DNA of 64,000 nt from Comamonas fluminis (GCF_019186805.1 NZ_CP066783.1:4415501-4479500), one strand, 5' to 3'. Counted from the first letter of the stretch, positions 27,731-36,289 are shown. Numbers and translations are program-made. Notes: a model not told the origin generated them from the letters alone.

Positions 27731-29491
27731 TCAGTGGGCAAAGTGAAGCTGCAGGCCAGAAGGCTGACCCGATTGCGCATCATAGGTACTCACTCTATCC
27801 GCAATATGTCGCAGCAGCTGCGAGGAGACCTGGGACAGCGCGGCTTCGAAATCTGCATCATCAGCTTCCAGCAGCTCCTCGGGCGACAAGGCTTTGCTGC
27901 TGCCCTTGGCCGCCAGCGGCAGGGCTGCGCCACTGTGCAGCAACTCCAGATCGAAATTGAATTCGTCAAAGCTGCCGCGAATTTCCATGAGCTTGCGACC
28001 CGCCGCCTCTATGCCCTCTGCTGCTTCCAGCGCCGCAAGCGCTGCACGCTGCACCACATCACGGCGTGCGCCCCAGGCCGCACCCTGCATTTCTACAAAG
28101 CTGGTGATGTCCTGATGCAGATTGCCGCTGCCGCCGGCGGTCAGATCGAGATGCGCCTTGCGCGAGGTTCCCAGGCGAAACAGCAGATTCAGCGCAATGA
28201 CCAGCAAGCCCGCCACCACCAGTGCGTTGCCAAACAGCGAACGCCAGTAGGCAGGCACCGAATTCATCATCTGCGGCATGGCCATGACGGCAATGCCCGC
28301 ACTCATGGCCAGGCCCACGGCAAAGGTGGAGCGGCTATCCATGGCGCGTGAGGCAATCAGCTCCATGCCCGCGACGATCAGAAACGCCGAGGCATACAGC
28401 TCCACCGCGCCCAGCACGGGCACGGGTATCTGCATCAGGCTGACGGTGATCTTGGGCACAAATGCGGCCAGCGCCAGCACCACTGCAGTCACCAGACCGA
28501 TGATGCGCGACGTGGCATGGGTTGCATGGGCCAGCGCGATATTGGTGGAGCAAGTGCAGGTCGGAAACCCGCCAAACATGCCTGCCACAAAATCGCCCAG
28601 CGCATGGGCACGCATGCCGCCCGATACGGCGGGCATATTGATGCGGCGCCAGTCAGCGTCTTCCAGCTTGTCCATCATGCTGACGTTGCCCAGCGTGTCC
28701 AGCTGGGTCAGCATGGCAATCAGGCCAATGGCCACCAGCGTACCCACATCCCCCTGAAAGCTGGGCATATGCAGCGCGGGCAGTTGCAGCCAGGCGGCCG
28801 CGCCTATGGCCTGCGCCCCTTGAAGCTGGCCCAGCCATGCAGACACCAGCAAACCCGCAGCAATACCCAGCAGCAAGGCCATCAGGCTCAAGCGCTTGCC
28901 ACCCCAGACCGAGGCAACCACGATGGTCAGCAGGGTGCAGGCCGCCACCGCCGCGCTTTCACCATGGATCTGCCACTGCGCATTCAGCCCCAGCGAATGG
29001 CGCACCGCGCTCTCCACCAGCGCCAGCCCACCCATGGCCACCACCACACCCACCACGATGGTGGGAAACACCGAACGCATTCGCGTGACCAGCGGCGCCA
29101 GCCCCAGCGTAATGGCGCAATACACCAGCGCAATCAAGGGCATTCCGCCAGGCCCGAAAGCTGCCAGCGTGGTCGCCACAAAGGAAATGACAAAGGGGTT
29201 GGGTACATGGGATAGCAGAAACCCGCTACCCCAGCGCCCGCCCCAGGCCTGCAGTGCCGTGCAGATCGCCATGCCAATCAGGGTCATGGCCAGCATGCTC
29301 TGCGTCCCCTCGGCATCCAGCCCCGCAGCCCGTGTGGCAACCAGTACATAGGACAGAAAGGCAATCGCCGTGGCACTGTGCTGCGCAGCCAGCAGCAGCA
29401 ATGTGCCCAGCGGCGGGCGCTCGTCAGCCCCATAGATCAGCGCAGGGGAACGTCGTCGAACCACGGAAGGAGGAAAACGAAGAGTGGGCAT
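27731..29491 (-). CDS. NCS2 (uracil/xanthine-type) permease fused to a degenerate GHKL-like domain
   Basis: 586 residues from ATG 29491; a longer frame from 29536 is possible. Residues 1-450 are a polytopic NCS2-like transporter, with FLLSHVPNPFVISFVATTLA, LTQLDTLGNVSMMDKLED and GFPTCTCSTNIALAHATHAT, the last standing where the NCS2 signature Asn-x-Gly motif falls. Residues 457-586 are a soluble domain whose order resembles the neighbouring RsbW-like kinase: a helix RDVVQRAALAALEAAEGIEA in place of the N-box, SFDEFNFDLELLHSGAALPL in place of the G1 strand, and SSQLLRHIADRV near the end. The ATP-binding Asn and Asp-x-Gly residues are absent, so it would be a non-catalytic docking domain. The substrate is unknown. 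Confidence 0.75.
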   Translation of the reverse strand: MPTLRFPPSVVRRRSPALIYGADERPPLGTLLLLAAQHSATAIAFLSYVLVATRAAGLDAEGTQSMLAMTLIGMAICTALQAWGGRWGSGFLLSHVPNPFVISFVATTLAAFGPGGMPLIALVYCAITLGLAPLVTRMRSVFPTIVVGVVVAMGGLALVESAVRHSLGLNAQWQIHGESAAVAACTLLTIVVASVWGGKRLSLMALLLGIAAGLLVSAWLGQLQGAQAIGAAAWLQLPALHMPSFQGDVGTLVAIGLIAMLTQLDTLGNVSMMDKLEDADWRRINMPAVSGGMRAHALGDFVAGMFGGFPTCTCSTNIALAHATHATSRIIGLVTAVVLALAAFVPKITVSLMQIPVPVLGAVELYASAFLIVAGMELIASRAMDSRSTFAVGLAMSAGIAVMAMPQMMNSVPAYWRSLFGNALVVAGLLVIALNLLFRLGTSRKAHLDLTAGGSGNLHQDITSFVEMQGAAWGARRDVVQRAALAALEAAEGIEAAGRKLMEIRGSFDEFNFDLELLHSGAALPLAAKGSSKALSPEELLEADDADFEAALSQVSSQLLRHIADRVSTYDAQSGQPSGLQLHFAH

Positions 29492-29590
29492 AACTACAAT
29501 GCAGCTGAAGTGCCCTGCAATGACATAAGCATTCACTGCGGGCCTGTTATTCTCGAAAAGTTCGTCCAGATTTCATCACAAGTGCTCTCT

Positions 29591-29923
29591 ATGACTATTG
29601 CAATCGAGCCCTCAGAAAAAGCCCAGATCATCAGCCTGCAAGGCCAGGTGAACAGCTCCAACGCGGCCACGGTCGAAAGCGAAGTGCTTGCCGTAGTTCA
29701 GGGCGGCGCCAAAAACGTCCTGCTCAATATGACGGAGCTGAGCTACATCTCCAGCGCAGGCCTGCGCGTGGTGCTGGTGCTGGCCAAGCGCCTGAAGCAG
29801 GCTGGCGGCAAGCTGGTCATCTACGGCATGCAGCCCCATGTGCGCGAAGTGTTCGACATCAGCGGCTTTCTGGCCATCCTGAACGTTGCCGCCAGCCGCA
29901 GCGAGGCGCTGGAACAGTTTTAA
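29591..29923 (+). CDS. STAS-domain anti-anti-sigma factor (RsbV/SpoIIAA-like)
   Basis: 110 residues, a single STAS domain: MTIAIEPSEKAQIISLQGQV, then LLNMTELSYISSAGLRVVL with the Ser-Ser pair that carries the regulatory phosphoserine, and a C-terminal helix. The D-x-S-S-x-G pattern (here LSYISSAG) is that of bacterial anti-anti-sigma proteins such as BtrV. It diverges from the NCS2 permease gene, with only 100 bases holding both promoters. It is the obvious substrate for the RsbW-like kinase and the SpoIIE phosphatase encoded just before it. Confidence 0.9.
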   Translation: MTIAIEPSEKAQIISLQGQVNSSNAATVESEVLAVVQGGAKNVLLNMTELSYISSAGLRVVLVLAKRLKQAGGKLVIYGMQPHVREVFDISGFLAILNVAASRSEALEQF

Positions 29924-29979
29924 CCACGGTCGCGCTGTAGCGGCCCATAGCGCCGCCCTGTGTGCGGCCAGTGATCTTC

Positions 29980-30957
29980 ATGGGTGAATTTGATCTGATC
30001 CGCCGCTATTTCCAGCGGCCTGTGCAACGCGCTGCGCTGGGCGTGGGCGACGACTGCGCACTGCTGGCCCCGGCACCCGGCATGCAGCTGGCCATCTCCA
30101 GCGACATGCTGGTGGAAGGCCGCCACTTCTTTCCCGACGTCAACCCGCGTCTGCTGGGCCACAAGGCTCTGGCTGTCAACCTCAGCGATCTGGCCGCCAG
30201 CGGCGCCAGGCCCCTGGCCTTCACACTGGCCCTGTCGCTGCCGCGTGCCGATGAAGCCTGGATCAGCGAATTTGCGCAGGGCATGTTCGCCCTTGCTGAT
30301 GCGCATGAATGCGAGCTGATCGGTGGCGACACCACGGGCGGCCCTCTCAATATCTGCATCACCGTGTTTGGCGAAGTGCCTGCCGGACAAGCCCTGCTGC
30401 GTAGCGGTGCACGCGCAGGCGATGAAATCTGGGTCAGTGGTCAGCTGGGCGATGCGCGCCTGGCGCTGGAAGCTATGCTGGGCCATGTGTCACTGCCCGC
30501 CGACTTGCTGCGGCAAACACGCCAGCGGCTGGAAGCCCCCTCCCCGCGTGTGGCACTGGGCCTGGCCCTGCGCGGCATTGCCAGCAGCGCACTGGATGTA
30601 AGCGATGGTCTGCTGGGCGACCTGGGCCATATTCTGGAGCTGTCTCATGCAGGCGCCACGGTGGACAGCCGCCTTACTATGCCTTTGATAGCTGCCAGTG
30701 CATATCCATCAAGCGCTGCATGGCAGTTAGATGCAAAACTCCAGCAGCTGTGCACGCTGGCGGGCGGCGATGATTACGAGCTGTGCTTTACCGCACCCGC
30801 CGCACGTCATGCCGATGTGCTGGCCGCCGCTCTGGCCAGCCACACACCTGTGCACTGCATTGGCCGCATCGATGCACAGCCAGGCCTGCGCGTGCTGGGG
30901 CCCGATGGTGCGCTGATGCCCAACGACTGGAAGTCTTTCGACCACTTCGGCGCCTGA
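29980..30957 (+). CDS. thiL: Thiamine-monophosphate kinase
   Basis: 325 residues from ATG 29980. ThiL phosphorylates thiamine monophosphate to the diphosphate. Motifs: GVGDDCALL, ISSDMLVEGRHFF (metal-binding Asp), LAVNLSDLAASGARP, LIGGDTTGGPLNI, and ALDVSDGLLGDLGHI. Near residues 236-249 the sequence PLIAASAYPSSAAW is encoded by a copy of the dispersed family II repeat that keeps the frame open. This falls in a surface region between conserved motifs, so activity is probably retained. It heads a run of plus-strand genes to pncC. Confidence 0.94.
   Translation: MGEFDLIRRYFQRPVQRAALGVGDDCALLAPAPGMQLAISSDMLVEGRHFFPDVNPRLLGHKALAVNLSDLAASGARPLAFTLALSLPRADEAWISEFAQGMFALADAHECELIGGDTTGGPLNICITVFGEVPAGQALLRSGARAGDEIWVSGQLGDARLALEAMLGHVSLPADLLRQTRQRLEAPSPRVALGLALRGIASSALDVSDGLLGDLGHILELSHAGATVDSRLTMPLIAASAYPSSAAWQLDAKLQQLCTLAGGDDYELCFTAPAARHADVLAAALASHTPVHCIGRIDAQPGLRVLGPDGALMPNDWKSFDHFGA
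30684..30726. repeat. Dispersed repeat family II copy inside thiL
   Basis: TTGATAGCTGCC ... ATCAAGCGCTGCATGGCAG lies within the thiL reading frame, in frame, with no stop. Confidence 0.6.
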
Positions 30958-31030
30958 CCCCCCGCACAGAGGCAGCCAGGCGACTGGGTTAAGCTCAAAC
31001 TCTGTTCACCAGAGACGAAAGCTGCCCACC

Positions 31031-32662
31031 ATGCACCCTCGCCGCCTTCTGCCTGCACACTGCACCCCACTGCTGCTGGCCAGTCTTGCTGCAGCACTGC
31101 CAGCGCTGGCAGCGGCAGACAGCACCCGCCTCAGCGTCTCGGGCAGCCGCGCTCCCATCACGGAAGTGACGCTTTACCCCGGCATTGCCGCCGTGCAGCG
31201 CGAAGCGCGCATTGAAGCCCAGACGCGCCAGCTCAGCTTTGAATGCCTGCCTGCCAGCGTGGATGCGCAAAGCCTGCAGATCACCAGCGACGAAGGCGTG
31301 CGCATCGGTGAAATCAAAACACTGATGCAGGCCCGCCACATGGCCAAAGACTGCGCCAGCCCGCTGCATCAGCAGATACGCACACTGGAAGACCAGCTGG
31401 CCGCCATCGAAGCCGAAGAAAACGCCGCCAAGCTGGTGGGCGAGTTTCTGCAAGGCGTCAGCAAACCGGGCGATGAAGCCAGAATCAGCGCCGCGCAGAT
31501 TGCCAGCACCAGTCAGGCCCTGCGCCAAAGCAGCCGCGACAACAGCGTGCGCACCCACCAGATTCAGCGCCAGAAGCAAGACCTGCTGACCCAGCTGCAG
31601 CCCCTGCGCGAGGACCGCGACCGCACAGGAGCGCAGCAGGCGCAGGTGATGAAAGTCACCGTTCAGCTGGCCAGCGCACGCGCGGCCAATGTGCGGCTGA
31701 GCTACCAGGTGCGCGGCCCCAGTTGGCAGCCCAGCTACCGCGCCCAGCTGAGCACCGTCAAAAGCCAGGTGCAGCTGGAACGTCAGGCCCTGGTCGTGCA
31801 AGCCAGTGGCGAGGACTGGAGCAATGTAAGCCTGCGCCTGTCCACAGGCCAGCCCACCCGCAGCACACAGGGCGCACTGCCACGCCCATGGGTGGTCGAT
31901 GTTGTCCAGCCCCACCCGCCCATGGCGCCCGCCCCCGCACCTCTGGCTCGCGCAAGCAGAACTGTTGAAAAAAAGATGAACGCGGAGATTGCCATGGCCC
32001 CCGCGCTACCGGAACTGGATGTCTCCAGCATCGATACCGCCTACGCCACGCAGTTTGTCGTGCCCTACAAGATCACCGTGCCCTCCAGTTCGGAGCGCAT
32101 CACCCTGTCACTGGGTCAGGAGCGGCTGGGCACCAGCCTGCTCACCCGCACAGCCCCCGCCATGGAAGAGGCTGCCTATCTGATTGCCACGCTGCAAGCG
32201 CCGCCCGGCATCTGGCCCGCAGGCCCGGTCACGCTGTTTCGCGATGACGCACTGGTTGGCACCGGGCGGCTGGACTTTGGCAATGCACAGGCGCTGGCCC
32301 AGGGCCTGTCTTTTGGCCGCGATGACAAGGTCGTTGTGCGCCGCCTGCCTGCACAAAACAACACTGGCAGCAGCGGCTGGGCCAGCAGCAAGACGGAGCG
32401 CACCATCGTGCGCAGCTACGCCGTGGAAAACCGCCATGACAGCGCCATTGCCCTGCAGGTGCTGGATGCATCGCCCACCTCCAGCAACGAGCAGATCAAG
32501 GTGCAATCGCAGTTCAGCCCCACGCCCAGCACCACCCGCTGGAATGCGCAAAACGGCATGATCGCCTGGGAGCAAAACCTGGGCGCAGGCGCCACCGCAC
32601 AATTCCAGGCCACGCACCAGATTCGCTTCCCGGAAAACCTGCCCATTCAGGGGCTGCAGTAA
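31031..32662 (+). CDS. Exported MuiA-like protein (DUF4140/DUF4139)
   Basis: 543 residues. A signal peptide (about 1-29, LLLASLAAALPALAAA) precedes a DUF4140 region (RAPITEVTLYPGIAAVQREA), a coiled coil (residues 110-215) and a C-terminal DUF4139 domain (VRLSYQVRGPSWQPSYRAQL, ASGEDWSNVSLRLSTGQPTR, LVGTGRLDFGNAQALAQG). This arrangement defines the mucoidy-inhibitor-A-like family, named from a genetic effect in E. coli; the biochemical function is unknown. A shorter Pro/Ala-rich segment sits near residue 300. It lies 73 bases after thiL and 23 before pgpA. Confidence 0.82.
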   Translation: MHPRRLLPAHCTPLLLASLAAALPALAAADSTRLSVSGSRAPITEVTLYPGIAAVQREARIEAQTRQLSFECLPASVDAQSLQITSDEGVRIGEIKTLMQARHMAKDCASPLHQQIRTLEDQLAAIEAEENAAKLVGEFLQGVSKPGDEARISAAQIASTSQALRQSSRDNSVRTHQIQRQKQDLLTQLQPLREDRDRTGAQQAQVMKVTVQLASARAANVRLSYQVRGPSWQPSYRAQLSTVKSQVQLERQALVVQASGEDWSNVSLRLSTGQPTRSTQGALPRPWVVDVVQPHPPMAPAPAPLARASRTVEKKMNAEIAMAPALPELDVSSIDTAYATQFVVPYKITVPSSSERITLSLGQERLGTSLLTRTAPAMEEAAYLIATLQAPPGIWPAGPVTLFRDDALVGTGRLDFGNAQALAQGLSFGRDDKVVVRRLPAQNNTGSSGWASSKTERTIVRSYAVENRHDSAIALQVLDASPTSSNEQIKVQSQFSPTPSTTRWNAQNGMIAWEQNLGAGATAQFQATHQIRFPENLPIQGLQ

Positions 32663-32685
32663 ACCGCCACGCGTATCATTGAGCC

Positions 32686-33285
32686 ATGACGGATTCGGAA
32701 CAAAACAACGCTGTAGCGCTTGAAAATAAAGCGCTTTCAGCTATCAATAACAAAGCAAAAGGCACCGCAGCGGCGGGCAGCATCGCCCACCCCAGCGTGA
32801 AATTCATGCTGCAGCACCCCGCGCACATGATTGCACTGGGCTTTGGCTCGGGCCTGCCTCGCATTGCGCCCGGCACCGTGGGCACACTCTGGGCCTGGCT
32901 GGCCTTTCTGGTGCTGCAGCTGTGGCTGGATAAAACGCAGATCGGCTGGCTCATCGCTGCCAGCATTCCCATAGGCTGGTGGGCCTGCACCGTCACCGCC
33001 CAGCACATGCGCGTGGCCGACCCCGGCCACATCGTCTGGGATGAAGTCGTTGCCATGTGGATCATTCTGTGGCTGTGCATGCCCATGGGCTTCTGGGGCC
33101 AGTTGGTGTGCTTTGCGCTGTTTCGCTTCTTCGACGCAGCCAAGCCCCAGCCCATCAAATGGGCCGACCAGTTATTCAAAGGCTTTGGCCCGCGCGGCGG
33201 CTGGGGCATCATGTGGGATGACCTGGTGGCGGCCTTCTGCTCGCTGATGGTGATCGCGCTGTATAAGCATTTTGTAACCCCCTGA
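32686..33285 (+). CDS. pgpA: Phosphatidylglycerophosphatase A
   Basis: 199 residues. PgpA dephosphorylates phosphatidylglycerol phosphate in the inner membrane. The family signature is present: GFGSGLPRIAPGTVGTLWAW, then PGHIVWDEVVAMWI with catalytic acidic residues, and FRFFDAAKPQPIKWAD. The first 30 residues (ENKALSAINNKAKGT) are encoded by a family II repeat copy and are not conserved in the family. The stop codon TGA at 33283-33285 lies inside family I repeat copy B, so both ends of the gene are shaped by repeats. Confidence 0.93.
   Translation: MTDSEQNNAVALENKALSAINNKAKGTAAAGSIAHPSVKFMLQHPAHMIALGFGSGLPRIAPGTVGTLWAWLAFLVLQLWLDKTQIGWLIAASIPIGWWACTVTAQHMRVADPGHIVWDEVVAMWIILWLCMPMGFWGQLVCFALFRFFDAAKPQPIKWADQLFKGFGPRGGWGIMWDDLVAAFCSLMVIALYKHFVTP
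32711..32748. repeat. Dispersed repeat family II copy in the 5' coding part of pgpA
   Basis: CTGTAGCGCTTG ... AAAGCGCTTTCAGCTATCAA, the inverse orientation of the family II unit, is read through as pgpA codons 9-21. Confidence 0.62.
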
Positions 33286-33353
33286 GTCGCTTCGCGCCTT
33301 CCCCCAAGGGGGGACGACGGCCTCGCTGCGAGGCGGCTCTTGCTCGCCGCCTC
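33278..33353 (+). repeat. Dispersed repeat family I, copy B (supplies pgpA stop)
   Basis: CCCCTGAGTCGCTTCGCGCC, the hairpin CCCCC/GGGGG, then GACGACGGCCTCGCTGCGAG. The TGA in CCTGAG is the pgpA stop codon. Confidence 0.82.
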
Positions 33354-33396
33354 TGACCTCACACACGCGACGATGCACACGCTGCAAGGAACACCC

Positions 33397-33888
33397 ATGA
33401 TGTCCACAGAGCCGCACAACATTGAAGAACTGGTCAAACAACTGGCGGCCAAGCTGATGGAAAAAGGCTGGATGCTGGCCACCGCCGAAAGCTGCACCGG
33501 CGGCATGATCGCCGCAGCCTGCACTGATCTGGCAGGCTCCAGCCAATGGTTTGACCGCGGCTTTGTAACCTACTCCAACGAAGCCAAAACCGAAATGCTG
33601 GGCGTGCCCGCTGAGTTAATTGCCAAGCACGGCGCCGTCAGCGAAGAAGTCGTGCGCGCCATGGCCGAAGGCGCGATTCGCCACTCACGCGCTCAGGTCA
33701 GCATTGCGGTGACGGGGATTGCCGGGCCTGGGGGCGGATCGAAGGAAAAGCCTGTGGGGACGGTTTGGGTGGGGTGGTGTGTGGATGGCAACACCCTCAC
33801 CAACTGTCTGCACCTGGATGGAGGGCGAGCAACCATACGCACAAGCACCCTGACCAACGCTTTGCAATATTTGCTGCATCGCATCTAA
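33397..33888 (+). CDS. pncC: Nicotinamide-nucleotide amidohydrolase (CinA C-terminal domain)
   Basis: 163 residues from ATG 33397, with CAAGGA six bases upstream. The stand-alone CinA C-terminal domain shows ATAESCTGGMIAAACTD (catalytic Ser and neighbours), FVTYSNEAKTEMLGV, and AVTGIAGPGGGSKEKPVGTV. PncC deamidates nicotinamide mononucleotide for pyridine salvage. It lacks the N-terminal molybdopterin-binding-like domain of full CinA. Repeat copy B fills the space between pgpA and this gene. It converges on tadG with 13 bases between. Confidence 0.92.
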   Translation: MMSTEPHNIEELVKQLAAKLMEKGWMLATAESCTGGMIAAACTDLAGSSQWFDRGFVTYSNEAKTEMLGVPAELIAKHGAVSEEVVRAMAEGAIRHSRAQVSIAVTGIAGPGGGSKEKPVGTVWVGWCVDGNTLTNCLHLDGGRATIRTSTLTNALQYLLHRI

Positions 33889-33901
33889 GCGATGCACAGC
33901 C

Positions 33902-35809
33902 TCAGAACACCAGTTCTGGATGAACCCCACAGGTCATCCTTGCACCCACTTCCGTCTGTGCCAGGTCAATGCCCAGGGCTTTGAGCAACACATTGATCAG
34001 TGGGTCCAGCAACGGCGACAGCAACCCTTGAATAATGCCCTGCACCAGGGCCAGCAGGCTGCCAAGAATGCCCTTGATCGCGTTGAAAAGCGCCTGAAGT
34101 CCACCCGGGCTTGCACGAGGATCCGGTGACAGCGTCTGCAGTGCATTCAGACTGTTCACCGTATCCGAAAGACTTCCAATAATGTTCTGGGCCGACATGG
34201 CTTGCCACAGCGGATCCTCATCCAGTCTAGGAGGATTGGAGAACGTAAATTGAGGATTGGTATTAGCAGCCACAGGCGTATTCACCAGAACCCCGAGACC
34301 TCCAAAATACTGCGGCGTGCGCTTGCCAAAGCCATCGCACCCAATGCAATCGAGCCGCAATATCGGCAATGGTGACATTTGAACCGGCGCCCTGGTTCCA
34401 AAAGCCTGAGCCTTGGCTGCAGCCAGCGAATCACCTAGTCGCCCCAGCCGAATATCAGCAAGCGCAGTGCGCGTGTTGGTGACCAGTTTCTTGCTCCCCG
34501 TGTTGCAATCGTAGTCCGTGACATAAGACTGCCCTCCACCAACATCCAGACTCAAGTCAATTCTGGTTGGCGATGGAAGAATCGTCATGTCGGCATAGCC
34601 ATCCACATTGCCCAGCAGCACATTGAGCAACGCAATCGCAGGAGACAGCGGCTTCAGCAAAGCATCCACCGTCTGGAATAGCCCGCCAAGAACAGGGGCC
34701 TCAATCGACACCAGAACCCGCACCTGCGCTGTACGCACATAGATGCGATTGGGCCCCAAGGGGTCAATCTTTGCCAGTTGCGGATCACCCACGGCAGATA
34801 GCTGAGGAGGCTCAATGACCTTGAGAAACACATTCAGGTTCACCAGCCCTGGAATAGGCACAGCAACAGCCCCCGCCAGCGCACTATTGCCATTGCCGAC
34901 CTGAATCGCGCCCTGCACCAGGTCAAAGACATTCAGGCCAAGGTCTAATGCCGACGAATCCAGCCCAGTCTGCAAATTCAGAAGCTGAGACAGCTTGAGC
35001 GTCAAGGCGGGAACACCTAAAGCCGCTGTCACCAACTGATTCAACGCCTGCACCGCCACATTGGCAGTGTTGCCGCCTTGCTGAACAGCATCAACCATCG
35101 CCTGCAGCAATACGCCCACCGAGACATCGGCATTCACCAGTTGGTCGTAATTACCCACATTGACGCCCACACGGGGAGCCAGAAAATCCAGGAACTGCAG
35201 CAGATTGATCTGCGTGTTCACCAACCCGTTCCAGCCCACCGCGTCAAGGCTGAGGTTCGAGCCAAGCAAGCCTCCCAGAACAGCATTGAGAATGGGAGAG
35301 TTTTTCGAATCCACCTTGAGCAGCGTTGTGCGAATGGACAGCGCTGCCGCAGGCTGAGGACGCCATGCAACCGCTTGGGCCTCCACCGTTCTGGAGGAAT
35401 TGCCAGAGGTCTGCCACACAAAAAGAAATGGGACTGCACGCGTCATCCGCACCCGGCTTGCATTGAAAGGGTCTTGGCCCGCTACAAACATATCGCTGGC
35501 GGTAGTGCCTGCACGAGACTTGCTCCAGTTACCGCATTCCGCATTCACTTCACTGGTCAGGGCCCCATTGCGCACTGCATTCTGCTGAGCACTCGGGCCG
35601 CACTCCTGCCGCGTTGTAACGGAAGCCCCCGCCAGCGCCGCCAAATCCGCGATCTTCTGCAATTCCCGCTTTTGCCAGAACACATTGCCAATATCAATGG
35701 TGGCCAGGCAAATCACCGCCACCATCAGCCATAGCGCGCCCAGCGTCGCCACAGAGCCGGACTGGCGATGGATGCGTTTGCGGCTCAAGCCCTTTGCAAA
35801 AGACTGCAT
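33902..35809 (-). CDS. tadG: TadG-like pilus assembly protein
   Basis: 635 residues. A basic N-terminus precedes one membrane helix (about 22-44, GSVATLGALWLMVAVICLAT) and the TadE/TadG signature QKRELQKIADLAALAGA. The rest is a large extracytoplasmic region with many Leu/Asn-rich segments (LLKVDSKNSPILNAVLGGLL, NLQTGLDSSALDLGLNVFDL) and several cysteines (DCNTGSKK, LDCIGCDGFG). TadG-like proteins act as minor pseudopilins or surface components of Flp pili. It is the last gene of the tad locus and is larger than most TadG proteins, with no von Willebrand domain that I can recognise. Confidence 0.8.
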   Translation of the reverse strand: MQSFAKGLSRKRIHRQSGSVATLGALWLMVAVICLATIDIGNVFWQKRELQKIADLAALAGASVTTRQECGPSAQQNAVRNGALTSEVNAECGNWSKSRAGTTASDMFVAGQDPFNASRVRMTRAVPFLFVWQTSGNSSRTVEAQAVAWRPQPAAALSIRTTLLKVDSKNSPILNAVLGGLLGSNLSLDAVGWNGLVNTQINLLQFLDFLAPRVGVNVGNYDQLVNADVSVGVLLQAMVDAVQQGGNTANVAVQALNQLVTAALGVPALTLKLSQLLNLQTGLDSSALDLGLNVFDLVQGAIQVGNGNSALAGAVAVPIPGLVNLNVFLKVIEPPQLSAVGDPQLAKIDPLGPNRIYVRTAQVRVLVSIEAPVLGGLFQTVDALLKPLSPAIALLNVLLGNVDGYADMTILPSPTRIDLSLDVGGGQSYVTDYDCNTGSKKLVTNTRTALADIRLGRLGDSLAAAKAQAFGTRAPVQMSPLPILRLDCIGCDGFGKRTPQYFGGLGVLVNTPVAANTNPQFTFSNPPRLDEDPLWQAMSAQNIIGSLSDTVNSLNALQTLSPDPRASPGGLQALFNAIKGILGSLLALVQGIIQGLLSPLLDPLINVLLKALGIDLAQTEVGARMTCGVHPELVF

Positions 35810-35842
35810 GCAGATACACCTTCAGACAGCGACTGTGGCGCT

Positions 35843-36289
35843 TTAGCGGCCACCGCCGGATTTGTTGCCGACCTGCGTTTCCGAGCTTTCGGGAATCTTG
35901 TGGGTGAAGCTTTCCAAGTAGCGCTGATAGGTGCGCTGCGCCACGTCGCTGGTCACGGGGTAGTTGTTGCGCGATGCGTACTGGCCGCTGGCCTGCAGCG
36001 CCAGCAGGTAGCTGGTGGCATCACCCACGCGGTTGGTGGCGGGCGGGTTGAGCGTGGCTTGCGTTGGCGCGGGCGTCTGCGTGACTGCGGCGGAAGCTGG
36101 TGCGGTAGCGGGTGCAGGCGTTGCGGCAGTGCCTTGGGGCACTGAAACATTGGTGACCTTGCCGCTTGCGCCCGCATTGCTTGCGGGGCTGCTGCTCTGT
36201 GCCACCGCGGCAGTGCTCAGCACCAGCATCATGATGACGGCCATCATTGCCTTGGTTTGCGTGGCGGTGGAAATTCGGGTGTTTTTCAT
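35843..36289 (-). CDS. Small exported DUF3613 protein of the tad locus
   Basis: 148 residues from ATG 36289, with AAGGAA five bases upstream. A signal peptide (AMMAVIMMLVLSTAAVAQ) is followed by a low-complexity Ala/Pro/Thr region, then a compact C-terminal domain GDATSYLLALQASGQYASRN ... QRTYQRYLESFTHKIP that resembles DUF3613. Proteins with this domain recur at tad loci of betaproteobacteria; their role is not defined. It lies between tadD and tadG in the same orientation with 29- and 33-base gaps. Confidence 0.68.
   Translation of the reverse strand: MKNTRISTATQTKAMMAVIMMLVLSTAAVAQSSSPASNAGASGKVTNVSVPQGTAATPAPATAPASAAVTQTPAPTQATLNPPATNRVGDATSYLLALQASGQYASRNNYPVTSDVAQRTYQRYLESFTHKIPESSETQVGNKSGGGR

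Noticed and set aside
28517..29215. 232-codon frame antisense to the NCS2 permease gene
   Set aside because: Gln/His/Arg-rich composition typical of the reverse frame; no start signal and no family match.
27731..29491. SulP sulfate transporter with C-terminal STAS domain
   Set aside because: The membrane part matches NCS2 motifs, and the C-terminal domain resembles GHKL rather than STAS; the STAS protein is encoded separately.
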